Positions 11,274 to 23,800 of a stretch of 64,000 nt of DNA are shown piece after piece. Numbering within the stretch: the stretch's first letter is position 1; each line of letters opens with the position of its first letter. The notes under the pieces were generated by a model, which was not told the origin of the DNA, did no database searches, and worked only from the letters and a program-made list of their open reading frames with translations. This DNA is from Pachyseris speciosa (lineage: Eukaryota > Cnidaria > Anthozoa > Scleractinia > Pachyseridae). Both the position numbers and the translations under genes were made by a program. The stretch is from positions 243,501 through 307,500 of the forward strand of contig JAEMWC010000243.1 of NCBI GenBank assembly GCA_016490735.1, given 5' to 3'.

Positions 11274-11483
11274 ACAGTTGTGTGCTCAGTGACCTGGCCT
11301 TTGAATGGAAGCGAGGGAGGTGACCTTGTTTTGATACAGACCTCACTGCTTTTCTCGTGTAAATCATGTTGTTCTTAAGCTAACTAGTCGACATTTGTGT
11401 AAGAAAGACAGGTTTGTATCACAACAAGGTCACCTCCAGCCACGCTTCCACTCAAAGGCCTGGCCACTAAGCACACAACCGTA
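11274..11483. repeat. Foldback element with about 70-bp arms
   Basis: Arms 11274-11343 and 11410-11483 are inverted copies with scattered mismatches (for example AGGTGACCTTGTT against AACAAGGTCACCT), around a 66-bp loop. No clear target duplication was found and there is no coding capacity. Confidence 0.65.
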
Positions 11484-12277
11484 ATATGGACTATAAGGAA
11501 GGAAGACCTTAGATAACAATGACCTACAGCAGGTTCAGTGATCAGCGGTTTCAGTGGAAACATGGGTTTGTGAGGGGCGCTCATTCTCGCGGGCTCATAA
11601 AAGGTGGTTACAGTCCTTGTTATCGATAGATTTCTTTAGGAACCGGAGAACAGTTCCTTTGTTGCTTGGAGACTCTGCCTCACCGCGCTGGTGTTAAGTG
11701 ATTGTGCGCCCGTGCCACTGCGGCATTCCTGGCAAAAGTAAATGTGCCAGGATTTGCCGTAAAAACCGATTTGCCGTGCGAAATACTTCGGCACAACCGT
11801 ACTACAAACTGTGCTTCGCGTTATTTTTCAGTTGTCGACTAAAGACTATCTGTAAGTATAGAAAATATATATTTATATAGAAAATGAGGATTATGGTGGA
11901 TGCGAGGCATTTGTTTTGTCTATTTCCCTTTCTCTCTTCTGTTTTTCTTTTTTTTTTTTTTTTGGGGGGGGGGGGTGATTTTGAGAGGGACTGGAGTCGT
12001 TTAACCCTTGTTGTGGTGGCAGACTATTGAAATTATCATCGACAAAATTACACAACAGAAGAAACCTAACAATAACATAGTACACTTAAACTAAAAGTGC
12101 CTTTGTAAGCGGCATGGTCGGAATGGACCTCAACTACACACAAAACGCTGACATCTAATTATGACTTGTAAACAGGAACTTCTGACCTATTGGCATTTTT
12201 CCTTGAATAATTTACAAGAATTCGTGGTGCTGTATGAGCAACTTGCTCAGTCATGAAGAAGATCATGTGTTCTCAAT

Positions 12278-12279
<2 letters not shown>

Positions 12280-12312
<33 letters not shown>

Positions 12313-13240
12313 TTAACGGTAAAAAACACGGTTAAAATGGAACGACGTTTCGACCGTTCTACGGTCATTCTCAAGTTCAATGTTGAGGCTAAAAAGAATT
12401 ACCATATATATACTTTGAGAGATAATGAAGTAAAATTATGCGCTAAAAGATAAAAGAGGGTGTTAAAAAACAATTAAAATATGTAAAAAATTTTGTAAAA
12501 ATTTTTTTTTTATATAATTAACTAAAAACTTTTGCACGAATAGAGTCAGATTGTACATTAAGATTAGGTTTCAGTTTGTTAATAAAAAGCATCTCATATA
12601 CGAGGCAGTCAAACTTGTTCTTGCATTTCTTTAAAACAGTAAAATTTTTAGAAAGATCTTTTGGGGTAAGCCATGCTTCACGCGGAAATGTTTGCCAATG
12701 GAAGAGGAAGAGGTTATAAACTAATTAATTCCACCGTCACTCGTTTCATTGCCCTAAAAGCATCTGATCAACCTTTTCCTTTGCCGGTAGAAACCAATGC
12801 AGCAGACCCCGTTCACGTCGTCCTTCCATTCAAAGACCAGGCCTCAGCCGATACTCTACGCAGTCAACTTAAAGATTTGAGCCAGAAGATTCAAATGACC
12901 ATTCAGCCTGTGTTTGTCAGCCACAAGATTGAGCAAGACCTTAAACTGCGTGAAGTCAAACCGCCGGTTGTAAACTAACAATGCCTTGTTTGCCAATTTA
13001 AATGTGACCTGTGCGATGTAGGTTATGTTGGTTTCACACGCCGGCACTTACATCAACGCGTTGAAGAGCACAAGAACTCTTCCTCTTCCATTGGCAAACA
13101 TTTCCGCGTGAAGCATGGCTTAAATATTAAGCGACAGGCGCGGCCAGCTGTCTTAAATTTAAAAAAAAGGGAGAAGCCCTGAGAACGAGGTTGAGCTGTC
13201 TACTCAGTTCTAGTGTTGATGCAAGACATGACATGTCACT
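12280..13240. mobile_element. Rearranged Penelope-like retroelement fragment
   Basis: On the plus strand, 12713-13182 encodes the region between reverse transcriptase and nuclease, then a GIY-YIG endonuclease core (CDLCDVGYVGFTRRHLHQRV at about 13003-13062, then GKHFRVKHGL). It is interrupted in frame by TAA at 12976-12978. On the minus strand, 12712 to about 12525 encodes the end of the same domain (GKHFRVKHGL, then KKCKNKFDCLVYEMLF). The 43-bp block encoding GKHFRVKH is therefore present twice in opposite orientation (12670-12712 and 13078-13122), so the element is broken and inverted at that point. The minus-strand copy runs into a terminal sequence with GACGTTTCGACCGTTCTACG at 12341-12360 and an (AAT)n tract at 12280-12309. 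GIY-YIG nucleases of this type are diagnostic of Penelope-like elements. Confidence 0.75.
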
Positions 13241-14880
13241 TTGCCTCTGCTTACAAAAACGAAATTAGACAACGGCAGATTATTTTTATGACTCACCTGT
13301 TAAAAAAAATACTGACGAATTGCTTGTCAAAAGAGTTTTACATAACTTTTCGGCTTATAATTTGCATCTTTGTACTTTCAGGGCGTCTGTGTTTTAGGGT
13401 AGTCAAGAATACTCTATGCATAGTGAAGACTCATTTGATAAGTAATACAAAGTGGACCAAAACTAATTTTTACTTCACTACGCGGAATGCAAATGTAAAG
13501 TTGCCTTATGTATTATTTTTTAACTAGATCGTAATCTTGCTCCGTCTTGACGGCTGCTCAACTCAATGCAAGTAATTATGGAAAATTCTCGTAACAGAAT
13601 GATCTTCAACACTGAAACACGGAGAAAAGCATTAGCGGACTCTAATCCCCTGACCTATTATTAATATTTATTCCTTAAAAGGCCACGAAAGTGTGTACAA
13701 AAATAAGAAACGTCCCAGTGCTCGTCATGAAAATAAATTTCTAAGGACCACTGTCCTTAGTTTTAATCCGCTTAGCCAGGTACGACCAAAGTGTGCTCTT
13801 GGAATAAACAGTCAAGCTGCGCTTTTAAGCTTTTATGCCCCTAGCGTTAAATTGGCATGGAGCTTTGAACGAACAATCTTGTACTTACGGTGCACAAAAT
13901 CTTTGTTTACAAACAGCTTCTGGAAGTCCATCAAAAGAGAGAGTTGAAATACCGGTATTTCGAAGTTTGCTTGGCGTTAGCCTTCAATGAAAGTGAAGCC
14001 GACGGTCCGCTATTAAACGTCGAACATTTTCCCTTCTTCTACTGACACACACTGAGTGTGCCTTGAAAGCTTTTCATGTCAAAACTCAATTAAATTCTAC
14101 CATTCTCGACATTAAGGGAAACTTAGAGCGCCGTCTGAGTCAATTTGCCATTAGGAAGAGGGAAATTTGTCTAATCTGTCTACTTTCTGATGTGTTTTCG
14201 ACAATTACTTGAATCATGTCGCCGTTTTGGAGAAGTAATAAAAGAAAACAATGCGTAACTTAAAATGAAAGAGGATTATAAGATGGGATCGTAAAAGGCG
14301 CTTTCTTTGTCTTGAAGATAAAGAGTTATTTTTTTGCTAAATGAATTTAAATAATTCTCCTCAGGAAAGAGTGTGTGCTAATTACAAAGATGATGACAAC
14401 ACAACGTAAACTAAGAAATGTAAGCTTAGCTAGTTCTGTAACTTGAAATCAGTACAAAAGTTCATGATGTATTCATCTGGTGGAAGTGGCACCAATTGAA
14501 TCAGTTTATAAGTCTGAGGACTTAAATAAACAGAGAGCAAAAAATTATATGCAGCGACAAGTGATGTCGAATTGTCTCCCCTGAATATTTAACCCTAAAA
14601 ATAATGTTTGCGCGGGGAACAGAGAAGGAGCTTTTTCTCTCCAAGGAGACAGTGACATTAAATTCACTCCCAGATTCAACTATTTAGACAGCTATGAAAG
14701 CTAAGAAGATATTTTATGTATATATTCATGCTCCTAATCTACAGTCTTATGTTTGATACAAGTCTTATGGTGTTTCAATTGCATAATAAAAAGCAAAACA
14801 GGAACTGGGATGACATTAACATTCCAAACAAATCTCGATTCTTCCTTCCTAAGCCGACGGTCGCCGTCATTCGTTAATCA
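13241..14880. other. No gene recognised
   Basis: Several open frames of 60-104 codons occur, but none shows splice sites, motifs or biased composition. No strong repeats were found. Confidence 0.4.
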
Positions 14881-14967
14881 TAATGTTAATAATGATAATG
14901 ATAATAACGACGCCGACGACGACGACGACTATGATGATGATGATGATGGTGGTGGTGGTGATGATGG

Positions 14968-15022
<55 letters not shown>

Positions 15023-15048
15023 GATGATGATGACGATGATGATGATAA
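14881..15048. repeat. (GAT/GGT/GAC)n microsatellite
   Basis: About 165 bp of GAT triplets interrupted by GAC and GGT. The open frames it gives (Asp/Gly-, Met/Val-, His- or Ile-rich depending on frame) are artefacts. Confidence 0.9.
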
Positions 15049-15673
15049 AAAATGTTGCCAGACTTCCGGCTTTCCTTTGCACGCATTTTGCACAATGAGT
15101 AATCACTGAGTTAAAGTTTTATAATGACAGCTATCAAACGGATCAAGGTTTTTTATACTTTTTGGAGACAGTCTAGCCAAAGTTGGCAATTTTTTATTGA
15201 CTTTCTGCTCAGTATCTACTCAGAAATCACTGAGCTTAAAATGCATCGACGTTGGTAACTGTACAGTAATTTCCTCTGGACTGCGCATGCCGGAAAGTCG
15301 CTGGCACATGTGGTGATTAGCTCTTAATTACTCTGGGTCAAAACATGTTTGCTCAGTGTTCCAGCTGAATTTTTGGTTGACGTCTTTTTGTGAAAACTGC
15401 ATCATTTGTCACCTCTCTGAAAACCACGCCAATTATTGTTAGTATTAGAACAAACTGACAAATGAACTCTTTCTATTCAGAGCCTTTAAATCTCTTATTT
15501 TTTCTAAACGAACTCAGTAACACATATATCTGTTTCTTCCGGAAAAATTATGAAACGTTTCTTCCGGAAAAAGTGTGGAAATTAATTATCCTATTATCCT
15601 AAGAAATTGGAAAGAGCTGATTGATTGAAGATTTCGATCAGGAAAGAAAAAACGTAGAAGCCATTAGTGCTGC

Positions 15674-15892
15674 AAATTTACAGAAAGGAGCACTTTTGAT
15701 TTAACACATTGTTGTAAAATATCCTGAAAAAAAAACAGTAGGGTGTTTATTAAAATATCTCATATGTACATTCATTTTTGTAGAAATTTACTGAAAGGAG
15801 CATTGGTTTAACACCTTGTTGCAAAATGTCCTGAAAAAAAGCAGTGGGGTGCTTATTAAAATATCTCATATGTAGATTCATTTTTGTAGAAA
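15674..15892. repeat. Two-copy tandem duplication of about 110 bp
   Basis: Copies start at about 15674 and 15784. Both run from AAATTTAC, AAGGAGCA and TCCTGAAAAAAA or GTCCTGAAAAAAA to TATTAAAATATCTCATATGT. They are roughly 90 percent alike by eye. Function unknown. Confidence 0.75.
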
Positions 15893-17283
15893 CTGCATAT
15901 AAACACCGTTTGAGTTTCAAAGACTTCCTAGGCCACTGATTGGTGGAATATAAGCTCTAAAGTCACCCGAGGGAAAATGTTTATTCAGCAAATTAACAAG
16001 CTTTTGGAAATTGCAATTTCATTTTCGTAACCCTAATCATCACTGGGGGCTGTCAGTAAAATGAAACTCACCAAAATCGACAAACACCATTTTCCCTTGA
16101 CGATCTTTGCGAGTATAAACAACTAAAACAAGCACACTTTTATTTTTGGCCCACTGTAATTAGCAAGTCTGCGTCATGTAAGTGAAAGTTAGATAACAGA
16201 CTGATTCGGCTCGGTAACGAAATTAACTACAACTGAAAAAAGTCCACGCGAGCTTTTCCTGTTTTATATGTCCGTTCTGGTGGACATTCTTAGAACGGAG
16301 AAAATGGTGATTTGCGTTTCAGTACTTACTCAATTGTATTTAGTTTCTTAAGACTGATAAATCAGATTACTAGACGGGAAAATTTACCAGGTAAATTTTA
16401 TTGGGTAATTTTTTTAATAACTGAGCTATTCGATAAACAATTAAGAATAAAAATAAAAAATATGCCACAGCAATGAAGAATGACGTTTCGCTGACTCCAT
16501 ATCACATTTTCAAATTCATAACACTGATAATGCAGGTTCGTTGTATAATAAAATATGAGCGAAAGTTTAGTTGCATATGATTAAACATATTTTATTATAT
16601 GGGGAAGCTGCATTAATGAAAATAATGATATGAAGTCCTGGAAGTCAGCGATCTAGCGAAATGTCATTCTACCTGGCCATCGCTTATTTTGACGGCCAGA
16701 GAAACAACAATAAATCACAAATTTATAGCCAGAAATACATAAAGCAGTCGGGATTAGTTTTTAAAAGAGGAATCAACATTGGACTGATGCAATAAGATTC
16801 GTCATAGACGGCGTAATGGTATAAAACTTGATCTACGGCCGGAGAATAACAAAAGACAACCATTGAAAATACCTTTGCTAATCAGACTGCAACATGAAAA
16901 GAGAGAAATTTGCCAAAAGAAAAGAGAAAAACTTGTTGTTTAATTTTAATTGTTGTACCAGCTTGTTCGTTGAAACTAACTTCATGCCAGTTCAACTCAA
17001 AAATCTTGAATCCTCGCGGAATTTTCTTTCTACAAGTGAGACAATCTCCTGTTGCAAAAATTTCTCCCATAAAGTGGTTAACAAGTTGCTGACTTCGGGT
17101 TACATTTAAACAATCGTCTCGCCGAATATGTCCATCGCTGAAGTTTACAAGTTCCAGCACTCGCGGACTCTGGCTTCGATTTGGCTACTGTCGCTCATTA
17201 TTCTTATGTGGTCTCATCGATCAGTGGCTCATTTATAATTTAGAAGAGCCGACCACTCGTGCTGAATGTTTTTAGTTGGGTTC
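15893..17283. other. No gene recognised
   Basis: AT-rich intergenic DNA. A 92-codon minus-strand frame at 16882-17160 has no recognisable domain or clear splice sites and is not called. Confidence 0.4.
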
Positions 17284-17292
17284 ATTTCGTCC

Positions 17293-17461
17293 GTTCCCTG
17301 GGTGCCAGAGGTTATTTTTTTCGTTTGAAGGAGGAAAATGAAGCCGCGTAAAACAACTGCCGTGACCAGAGGTTCTTATTTTTCGCTTCTGTGTTCGCTT
17401 TGAGTTGAGCGGGTTAACCGCCGGCCTCGCTAAGAAAAATAAAACCTCTGGCATCCAGGGT
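17293..17461. mobile_element. Foldback MITE with a 9-bp target duplication
   Basis: Ends read CCCTGGGTGCCAGAGGTTAT at 17296 and the near-complement at 17441-17460. ATTTCGTCC occurs at 17284-17292 and 17462-17470, a perfect 9-bp duplication typical of Mutator-like elements. It is about 169 bp long and non-coding. Confidence 0.7.
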
Positions 17462-17499
17462 ATTTCGTCCCTGACGGTTCTTTAACATCCTACAGAATC

Positions 17500-17697
17500 A
17501 CTTTAATATGAAGAGTTGTGAGACAGGGCCAACGGTTTATCGTCCTTATCAGAGAAGACTAGACAGTCTAATATTACAAAGGCAGCACTTTCTCCTCAAT
17601 TATTTAAAAAAAAAAAGACCCTGAGTGTTGGTCCGGCCGGGGTTTGAACCCACGACCTCCCACACGGTAGTCTGGTGCTCTACCAACTAAGCTACCT
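17500..17697 (-). mobile_element. tRNA-derived SINE, family 2
   Basis: On the minus strand the head (about 17697-17635) reads like a tRNA gene, with GTAGCTTAGTTGGTAGAGC and GGTTCAAACCC. It is followed by CAACACTCAGGGTC, a T run, and a body with GAGGAGAAAGTGCTGCC and CTAGTCTTCTCTGATAAGG. The 3' part of the tRNA fold fails to pair with the 5' end, so it is a SINE. Related pieces lie at 53743-53885 and 51122-51185. Confidence 0.75.
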
Positions 17698-19080
17698 TTT
17701 GTTGTCGTAGATAGGGATTAGTTTCAGACGCATTTTTGCATATGCATTGGTTTCGTGTACGCAGGTGCGCAGTGTTTGAAGCAAAAATATAGGCAGATTT
17801 AACAAAAACAACCCAACTTCAAATGAGAACGCGAAAGCGCGCAGAAAGGACTGAAAGCGACTTCCGGTACTCATTTTGCGTTCTTCCATTGGTCAAGTCG
17901 GATTTTCAGGTCTGTTCGCGCCGTCACGTTGTCTTTACTAAATATGCCGACTGACTCATAGGGCGACACGGCCACTATATGCTTTATATGCTTGTTATGG
18001 TGATTTTAAAGGTATGGAAAAAACAAAAATTATCGTTACATTGTCAGATATGCCCAGGACTGACCGTTAATAAGATTCGTTCTCCTTATAATAGACATCA
18101 CAAAGTGTCCCTTACCTCTAATTCTCACCCAAACACAAGTAATTCCATCTAATACGAAGTATATGGATATTTCATGTAACACGAAGTACCCAGTTTCAGA
18201 GTTACGTTCATTTCTGGACATAAGTGTACATTGTCAAGGTATGAGAAATCAAAAGGTCCCCTTCAAGATTTATGAAGAGCCCCGACTCAAAAATTACCCA
18301 AAAGGTTATTACCAATTTCTAAAATGAGTCGAAAGTGTTGAAAGGTAATTTCCAAAGAAGCTTCTAGAATGAATTGTTAAAAACAAATGTTTGTACTATA
18401 GATCATCTCATTAGCACAAAGGAGTGATATTAAAGACGGAAATTATGGATTGCTGGCGGCAACGTTTCTGATATATTTAAAACAACTTACAAGGCGACCA
18501 AGGCGCATTCATTAACTGTCAGTTACCCTCAAAACAAACAAAAAGGCCCAGCCAGAAGAAATATTGCTGAGACCACACAAGCAAAGAGGTCCTTACAGAA
18601 CCAGAAACAGAGAGTGTTCGATACGGAACATGGTCAGATGACTTCTGCCACTAGACTACTGCCACCTACGGTCATTCCGCTATAAACAAAACAATGAATT
18701 ATGCGAAGAAGACAGAGTTAAGTTGTATACTGAGGCAAAGTACTTGTGACTGCACATCAGCGCACTAGTAAAAACATGTTTCTGTTAAAGATCGCATGCC
18801 CAAAAGTTCATTCATTGGTATTAAACACCAACTTCTGTAAAACAACACTAATAAAAAAGCAAATACCTTAAAGCATTTTTTTAACTTTCCTGTATAGTAA
18901 AAATGTTCTTCAGTCAAGTTTCTATCATAAATGAGTGTTTAGTTACTCCTAAAATTGAAACAACATCATTAAGATGCATTTGTCACTTTCTGTACAGTTT
19001 ACACTTTCTAGTCGATCGCCATCGGCCCTTGTTCAACCGAGCATGGAAAGTAAACCTGAGCTGCTTAGCCAAGTCCGAAG

Positions 19081-19176
19081 TGCGACACGCGAGCGCGGAG
19101 CGCGAGACGAAGGGAAGGGGAAAATAAGCTTATTTTTCTCTTCCCCTCGTCTTGCGCTCCGCGTTAGCGTGTCGCG
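19081..19176. repeat. GC-rich, near zero-loop palindrome
   Basis: Left half 19081-19129 and right half 19126-19174 are inverted copies matching at about 43 of 49 positions. They meet at AAGCTT (19126-19131). CpG-rich words such as GCGGAGCGCGAGACG stand out against the AT-rich surroundings. It lies in the 3' flank of the second GPCR. Confidence 0.7.
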
Positions 19177-19663
19177 CTTCGCGCTCCATGTCTCCCGCTT
19201 TGCGCTCCGCTAAATAAGCGCCTGTTAATCAATGCTATTTATGCAATCCATTTCTTTGCTGAAACCAAAGTTGTAATTGAAGGAACTACACCCCAAACTA
19301 ATCTTACAGTTAATTAAAAATCAAACTTAATTAAAGAATCTTTACATGCCGGACACCGTTGAAAGAAAGTTACCAATGTTTTAACAATGCATTTTGCTCT
19401 TATCATTCACAGGTTATCTCAAAGTTTTTATTTCATATACTTTTTGAGTTTGATAAAGATGTCGCATTTTCCGTTTCAGTGATTTTTTAAGACATCAAAA
19501 CACAAGGTAATTTTGGTGATTTTTATCTATTTAACTTTATGGTTATTTCAGATAGCCAGTCCCCTCTTTTTCTTTTTATTTAAACGATTATATGTCTGTA
19601 ATGTCACTAACTGGGGGAAAGAAAGCATGTTGTTGTACAGCATTCACCGCAAGGTCAATCTAT

Positions 19664-20893
19664 CTACAATAAAATCACAGCCATTTTCTTTTTATCTTTC
19701 TTCTGAGACTTTCTGGTAGGCTTCATTTTAAATTCCTCTTTACAAACGTCTTTTTCTAAACATATCTTACTGTTAGTGTTCGCCTGATAACTCTCCAAGC
19801 CGATGGCCTCCAGTTTATGGGAGAGCTGAATAGAACACTTCGCCAGATCCCGCTTTTTAGCTGTCTTCAGATACATCCCGAATCCCGCGGGATTACAAGG
19901 GAAAACTTTGCTCGCGATTTTAACCAGAGCTCTCCTCATCTCCTTGTTTCTATAAGCGTATATATAAGGGTTAATGCAACTGCTAGAGTATTGTAAAAAT
20001 TTAATAGATTTGACGAGATGTAACACAGCTGGTCCAGAAGGCAAGCATGTTAGACAGAAAGTTGCGATAACACTGACGACAAAAAATGGCAACCATGCAA
20101 CTACAAAAACTCCCGTGATTACCGCCACCGTGATAGCAACGTTTAGTTCTCTGATAGCAGCTCCAGGTGTGCTTCCGCAGCGCCGCGCGTTCGAACTACT
20201 TGATAGTCTCCTTCGAGCTTGAAACCGGCTGATCTTGAAAATATAGCCGTAGCAAGTCAAGATTATTATCAACGGGCAGGAAAAACAGACGACGAATAAA
20301 GTCGTGGTGTAGGACTTAAGCCAGGTTTCTGATCTGGCCTGCAATTGTGATAAAACGGCCATAACGGTTGCACAAGACCAAGCAAAGATCAGCATGATGC
20401 AGTACACCCTACGAGACATCTTGCGATGAAACAACGGCCATTGCATAGAGAAGAAACGCTCCATTGCGATAGCTGTGAGCTGCAGTATAGAGGCACTGCC
20501 AGCAAAAACATCAAAACCGATATACACGTTGTAGGCCGCAAAGCAATACCCCACCATAATGTTTTCATGCGACACCACAAAAGTCCAAAATGGAATCGCA
20601 AACGCTCCAACCAATAAGTCACTTGCAGCTAGTCCGAAGATGAAAATATTCGTAGCTGTTCTCAGCCTTACGTTTAATACAAAAGCGGCTATTACAGAGC
20701 CATTTCCTAACACTGTAAGGGGTATCAGAATCGCATAAGACGAAGCCACCGCCACGGAAACCACAGATGTCGTAAAAAACGCCGGGTCGTTGCAGAAATC
20801 GAGATAACTCGCACTCGCCGCTGAAGGTTGAGATGAAAGGTCCAGCGATTCATTGTTTGAATTGTTTTGTTGGGTTTCTGAAAGAGCCATCAC
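19664..20893 (-). CDS. Class A GPCR, aminergic-like, intronless paralogue
   Basis: A 409-residue seven-helix receptor. Landmarks: N64, D92 (SDLLVG), D128 at 3.32, ERF at 145-147 in place of DRY, W172, P207, AWLPF with W267, Y302 at 7.43 and NPYIY 308-312. D3.32 and Y7.43 suggest an amine-type ligand. As in the neighbouring receptor, position 3.25 is not Cys (Y121) and the second extracellular loop lacks Cys, while the third has Cys-x-x-Cys (C280, C283). The third intracellular loop is Arg/Ser-rich and short. The lysine-rich tail (about 325-409) ends in a run of Lys before VILL. The N-terminus has several Asn-x-Ser/Thr sequons. A possible minus-strand AATAAA lies at 19575-19580, about 85 bp after the stop. 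Shared motifs show it arose by duplication with the gene at 9054-10232. Confidence 0.9.
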   Translation of the reverse strand: MMALSETQQNNSNNESLDLSSQPSAASASYLDFCNDPAFFTTSVVSVAVASSYAILIPLTVLGNGSVIAAFVLNVRLRTATNIFIFGLAASDLLVGAFAIPFWTFVVSHENIMVGYCFAAYNVYIGFDVFAGSASILQLTAIAMERFFSMQWPLFHRKMSRRVYCIMLIFAWSCATVMAVLSQLQARSETWLKSYTTTLFVVCFSCPLIIILTCYGYIFKISRFQARRRLSSSSNARRCGSTPGAAIRELNVAITVAVITGVFVVAWLPFFVVSVIATFCLTCLPSGPAVLHLVKSIKFLQYSSSCINPYIYAYRNKEMRRALVKIASKVFPCNPAGFGMYLKTAKKRDLAKCSIQLSHKLEAIGLESYQANTNSKICLEKDVCKEEFKMKPTRKSQKKDKKKMAVILL

Positions 20894-23800
20894 CGAGAAC
20901 GCAAAGCTGTTTGTGTAACTGCAATGTAAATGGAGTTATGGACGCCTGGATTCCGTTCCCGCTTTGAATCCTCTACACCATCAACAGCTGACGCCAACAC
21001 GCGATGGAAAAGGAAAACATTTTGTGACTCTCTTATCACGTTGAGTTTCGTCTTCTCCTCAGTCAATTTGACTTGCTTCACATTTAATACGCATCAAAGA
21101 GTAATTTGCGGATTCTCGAAATTCTTCTGTGAAGTGTGCCACGCTCAATTTAGCTCAGAAAGGCCAACCTATCGCGCTACTTTATCTAATATAAACAAGA
21201 CCATAACAGAAGCTTCGTAATGTGCTTAGGAAGTAGAGCAGACATCCACTCAAGCAAACTCACTGTCACGTCGCTGCAAAAATCTGACCCTTCAAAAATA
21301 GGCGTGATGACGACAAATTGACTACACAGGAAGTCCATGCATGCTTACGCGGTACTCACGCTCGATTCTGACTGTTGCTCAGGCTAGTCCCCAGGACCAT
21401 TGGTTTTGTTTTTGTTTTGCTGTTACCTCGGTAACAGCTCGTAGAGCTCTGGGGACAAGTATGCTTAATTTTGCATCCTTTTAGAGGTCACTGCAGAAGA
21501 AGAGAAAGTTGGATCTCTTTTGTCAACATAATCGAAAGGGCCTTTGAAAACAGTAGTTGTTTCAGCTTTAGTGATAGTTTAATCCCCGCTGCTGTTCGAG
21601 GTCCTTGCCTGGACATTCAAGGTATCGCAGACTAACTAACGGGGGACCTGTCGGTCAGGCTGACCTGGACTTGCTCATTGCCGTCAACTTATCTTCTCCA
21701 GAAGCTCTTTCACTCTTACACTCTTTTTACTTTTTCACTGGGAAATAAGTCATTAATTGCTTTCAAGAGCTACTAAATGCTCTTTCTTTGCTTAAATCCG
21801 AATTTCTGAGGCGTTTAGGTTACCACCAAACGTAAATTCCACTGAAATAATCCGTTAATACCCCGGACTTAACAATATAAACCCTATTGTATTATCATTG
21901 TATAAATGACAACGTGTAAATTGGATAAATACCTCACACCCACTTCTAACCAGCTGGCAAATAGTTTATACACTGCTCTGCTCAAAACAGTTTTACAACT
22001 CAGTGTCGTTCTTAAGAAACAAATTGAAAGGAGCAGTGTCGCGGCCGAGCATGCGCGATGATGCTCTAGCGAGAGTAACAGAATTTTTTATCTGTCCGCC
22101 AACTTCAATTTGGTCCGCAGGATTGATTCTATTTCCGCCAGTACACATTGAAGCCTCAGCTATATATATTTCTCTCCTGGAGATTTTGTTTGTTTCCTCA
22201 GTGCCATATGAATGGCGTTGATAATCGAAAATATATATCAGCAGTGCAACTTGAAATTTTCAAGTTGATGTATCGCTACTGCACATGTGCGAATCCATCA
22301 CACTGTTTCCTTAAGATGGCTTTCTTTCTGAGACCATGTTTAGCCATAACTGGACAGAAAAAGGTTTAAATTTATTATCTTTTGTCGATCAGTGGTTCCT
22401 TTGAGGAACCGTTAAGAAAGCTTTTCCAAAAAGTGCTCAACCAGCCAGCTGACCTCGTAGAACACCAACAAGAACGAAAATAAAAATGTTTTGATTTCTC
22501 ATAATCCAATTTTTTTCGGTATTGATATTGGGTTACTATTGTATAACGAAATTTGTTTATTTTCTAACAAGCCGCAGCATATATTATCAACTACGCTTAT
22601 AGTTTAACCCCGTGCGTAGCTCCCAGTAACGCCACAAATTACTTTAGCGCATGCAAGACAGGCTTTTGTGAAAGCGAATGGCGTTTTTGTAAACCATCCC
22701 ACGACTTAGGAGTGGCTACGACTCGCGGTTGAAATTTCAGCCTCGTTTGCACTCAGTGATTGATATACCGCCACGCGCCACCTCTCTCAGTCATTATAAC
22801 ACTGAAGCAAACACTCTGAATTTTAACACAAAAGGTGGAGATCTTGGAAGACGAATACACTTGACACTTTACAGAGGCAGAAAAGCTGTCGAACTGGGAA
22901 AGGAACTAAACATTGCATGGTTGGAGTGGTCGCAAATCTCCAGTAATATAAATGAGAATTTCATTCAGTTCCTTGTCCCACTTTACGAGCATCTACCGGC
23001 CCCTACCCCCTCATTTTCCCCGTCGGCTAATAAATAGGGACCTCGCCTTTGAGAGACTCTCGAAAACCCAACCTAGTCAGGATGCAAACATTCTCGCTTA
23101 TAACTTAGGATCTCTGGAAAAGCACGAACTCTATTTTCTAAACTGTGTGCATGACACGTGAACTGAAGATTTACTTCTCATGGACCCTAATTCCGGCTTA
23201 AATGCGTAACGGGAATGTTATGCGCTTCAAAAATGAAATTGAGAACAGGTACACCTCTCGTGTTTAATCAATAAAATTTATCAAATCCTACGTAGTTTAC
23301 AATTTACACTAGATTCCTTTTTAGTCCATTCAAAAATACGCTGCTTTACACAACTGCATGCATATATGTTTATTGACACCCAACCTCAAGTGGGGTATTT
23401 TAATAAGCGCGTGGTGAGGGCTAAGATAATGTGATCATTGGATTCGATAAGCAGAACGATTGCAGTCACTTTGTTTCCCTTTTGAAGAAACTTTTGCAAA
23501 AGGGTGCCTATTTTGGAACGCGACTTGAATAATCGCTTCCCTTGAAGAAAAATAGACACGAAACAATAACTAAACATCATCAGTGTCTTATTTTACCACA
23601 GAAAACAAAAATCATTTTTCTTTTAACTTTCAAAATAACTTAGATAGCGACAAGTATCTTTTTGTCCCTTATGTACATAGAAGGCATTGGATAGAGCGAG
23701 AAAATCCCCCCTTGCTTTGACCCTTGATCTGCATCATTTCAACACTGATTCACCCTTGAGCGAACAAAGGAGCTGAGAGAAAAGGGGAAATCGCGTACTT

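Noticed and set aside
14753..15109. Asp-rich open frame (and His-rich frame on the other strand)
   Set aside because: Entirely explained by the GAT/GGT microsatellite; every frame is open because the repeat lacks stops.
16882..17160. 92-codon minus-strand frame
   Set aside because: No recognisable domain and no convincing splice sites.
17635..17697. Candidate tRNA gene
   Set aside because: tRNA-like head of a SINE; the 3' half cannot close the acceptor stem, and a degenerate copy lies at 53820-53885.
22729..23037. 102-codon plus-strand frame
   Set aside because: No motif, no splice context and composition like neighbouring non-coding DNA.
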